From assembly GCF_900167335.1 (NCBI RefSeq), contig NZ_FUXI01000020.1, forward strand, positions 1-62,766: a DNA stretch of 62,766 bases, read 5' to 3'. Each line of letters begins with the position of its first letter. The stretch's first letter is position 1. Below are positions 61,366 to 62,766 of this stretch, piece by piece. The notes under the pieces are model-generated. The model had not been told where the DNA came from. It searched no databases and saw nothing but the letters and a program-made list of their open reading frames with translations. This DNA is from Pilibacter termitis. Its GTDB lineage: Bacteria > Bacillota > Bacilli > Lactobacillales > Streptococcaceae. A program made the translations under genes and the position numbers.

Positions 61366-62664
61366 ATGAGCAATTTTCTATCCATTTTAGTTCAACTTTT
61401 AACCCTTTATCCCGTCTTTGGCTCAATTGCTTGGACGATAGGGGGAATTTTCTATCGAACTGTTTATGTAGGAAAATTCTTAGACAAAGATTTCAAACCT
61501 TTGAAAAAAGAAGAAGAACCAATGATTACGATTATGATTCCTTGTCACAACGAGGAAGTTATGATCGAAGAAACGCTTGAGTTCTTGATGAATAAACTTG
61601 AATATCACAATTATGAAGTGCTAGTCTGCGATGACGGTTCAACAGATACCACGCCAGAAATTTTGGCACGTTTGAGCATGAAATACAACAATCTTCGTGT
61701 TTTACGTGTCAACAAAAACAAAGGCAAAGCTCACGCATTCAATATCGGCATTTCATTTGCCAGAGGTGAATTTATTTTGAGTAATGATGCGGACATTGTG
61801 CCAAGTCCTGATGCTCTATGGAAATATATGAATTATTTCTTAAAACCCGGTGGGCAAAACATTGCTGCGGTTACCTCAAATGGCGATGTGCAAAACCGTA
61901 CGCTCATGGTAGAAAAATCACAAACCGTTGAGTTTTCAAGTATCGTTGGGATTATCAAACGTTCGCAAATGGGTGTGCTAGGTGCAATGTATGCTTATTC
62001 TGGTGCGAACACGATGTATAGAAAAGATGCGATATTTGATTGTGGCGGATTTCGTCAAGACAGAGCGACAGAAGACATTTCAATCGCTTGGGATCAACAA
62101 TTTAACGGCTGGGAAGCAGTATTTGCACCAGACATTATTTTTTACATGAACGTGCCAAACACGCTCAATATGCTCTATCATCAAAGAAAACGCTGGGCAA
62201 AAGGTGGAACAGAGGCGTGGTTTACTAATTTTGCAAGAATTGCCAAACGTCCGTTTAAAAATTTGCCAAAAATTGTCATGCTCCTCGACCAAACAGGCAG
62301 TATCTTGTGGAGTTTTTACTACTTGATTTTTGCAGCATGGTTGATTGTTAAAATGGTTTATTTTGTCCTTACTAACAACACCGAGGAAATCGTCCATACA
62401 CTTGATATGGCGTTTATCTTCTCTGCTTTTATTTCAATGGTAGGTGTTTGGCAATTAGTCGCCTCTCTTGCACTCGACAATCATGGTGAGAAGTTAAAAT
62501 ATCTGATTTTCGCACCGTCCTATATGGTCTGGTACTGGCAAATGAACGCTTTAACAATTGCAACGACCCTCGTTCCCGCAATTAAAAGTGTCCTCGGTCT
62601 AGGTGGCGAAGGAACATGGGTCAGCCCACCAAGAACGAAGATGACACAAGATGACGACACATAA
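61366..62664 (+). CDS. Family 2 glycosyltransferase, PgaC/IcaA-like
   Basis: 432 residues. One N-terminal membrane segment (about 5-30), the GT-A domain with IPCHNEE, CDDGSTD, NDADI, TEDIS (catalytic base) and QRKRWAKG, then three to four C-terminal membrane segments. This is the processive-synthase pattern of poly-N-acetylglucosamine synthases. The start follows GGGAGG. The two upstream membrane proteins may be partners; icaB/D-like genes are not visible in the window. Confidence 0.85.
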   Translation: MSNFLSILVQLLTLYPVFGSIAWTIGGIFYRTVYVGKFLDKDFKPLKKEEEPMITIMIPCHNEEVMIEETLEFLMNKLEYHNYEVLVCDDGSTDTTPEILARLSMKYNNLRVLRVNKNKGKAHAFNIGISFARGEFILSNDADIVPSPDALWKYMNYFLKPGGQNIAAVTSNGDVQNRTLMVEKSQTVEFSSIVGIIKRSQMGVLGAMYAYSGANTMYRKDAIFDCGGFRQDRATEDISIAWDQQFNGWEAVFAPDIIFYMNVPNTLNMLYHQRKRWAKGGTEAWFTNFARIAKRPFKNLPKIVMLLDQTGSILWSFYYLIFAAWLIVKMVYFVLTNNTEEIVHTLDMAFIFSAFISMVGVWQLVASLALDNHGEKLKYLIFAPSYMVWYWQMNALTIATTLVPAIKSVLGLGGEGTWVSPPRTKMTQDDDT

Positions 62665-62694
62665 GTGTAATCAGGAAAAAGTGCAGGAGCATAG

Positions 62695-62766
62695 CGTAGT
62701 TCAAGTTTCGAGCATTTACGAAATGATTGCGAAGAAAAGACTTTGAACGGACGAAGTTCGTGAATG
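62695..62766. repeat. Partial copy of the 96-bp repeat family, runs off window
   Basis: GCGTAGTTCAAGTTTCGAGC, ACGAA, GAAGAAAAGACTT, GAACGGACGAAGTTCGT: the same order of blocks as at 6,240-6,590 with more divergence. Confidence 0.7.

Overview
The window looks like a low-GC Gram-positive chromosome of the order Lactobacillales, probably an Enterococcaceae or Streptococcaceae relative. The core gene orders tmk-darA-holB-ricT-yabA-rsmI, tsaE-GNAT-LCP and dnaE-pfkA-pyk are typical of that group. Start sites have strong GGAGG-type ribosome binding sites. No rRNA is present; there is one tRNA (Thr, GGT).

Layout. 1-4050: accessory segment with a cut-off ISL3-family transposase, a short repetitive DUF6150/septoil-knot-like protein, a DUF262/DUF1524 (GmrSD-like) protein and an unknown membrane-anchored protein. 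4.19-8.65 kb: DNA replication and translation housekeeping operon. 8.7-12.6 kb: RpiR-type regulator facing a fructose PTS operon. 12.7-16.1 kb: tRNA-Thr, a MITE-like palindrome, tsaE, GNAT and an LCP cell-wall ligase. 16.2-17.0 kb: cspA and a small membrane protein on the minus strand. 17.2-23.8 kb: dnaE, pfkA, pyk. 24.1-24.9 kb: an unknown gene whose 3' end is the prophage attachment site. 24,918-58,080: a complete-looking 33-kb siphovirus-type prophage (integrase, CI-like repressor, early genes, HUH-type Rep candidate, HicAB, HK97-type head genes, tail, lysin, holin). 58.5-62.7 kb: an FAD/NADH oxidoreductase lacking the usual active-site Cys, then two membrane proteins, a decayed glycosyltransferase tail and a PgaC-like glycosyltransferase.

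Main discovery. In the prophage early region (28,571-29,505) lies a CRISPR array of 14 repeats and 13 spacers with no cas gene anywhere in the window. Read on the minus strand the repeats end in GGGGACGGAAAC, which matches type III-A repeats and their 8-nt ACGGAAAC crRNA handle. Every one of the 13 spacers matches this same prophage's own packaging/head/tail genes between 37.6 and 43.9 kb (terminase x3, portal x6, protease x1, capsid x1, tail chaperone x2). Two matches are perfect and the rest carry a few changes, mostly silent in the target reading frame. All 13 lie in the same orientation, so minus-strand crRNAs would be antisense to late phage mRNA, as type III requires. A minus-strand extended -10 promoter abuts the right end. 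The left-most repeat has become a hairpin plus T-tract terminator. The array is therefore a self-contained phage-borne unit that could use a host Csm complex against related phages, or against its own late transcripts.

Other structures of note: eleven palindromic sites at an exact 31-bp period (34.15-34.48 kb); a lambda-type GGGAAAG frameshift site; a 22-bp att core that swaps the last codons of a host gene; and several families of hairpin repeats. One hairpin family shows compensatory stem changes and sits directly upstream of ribosome binding sites, including those of the phage capsid and major tail genes.
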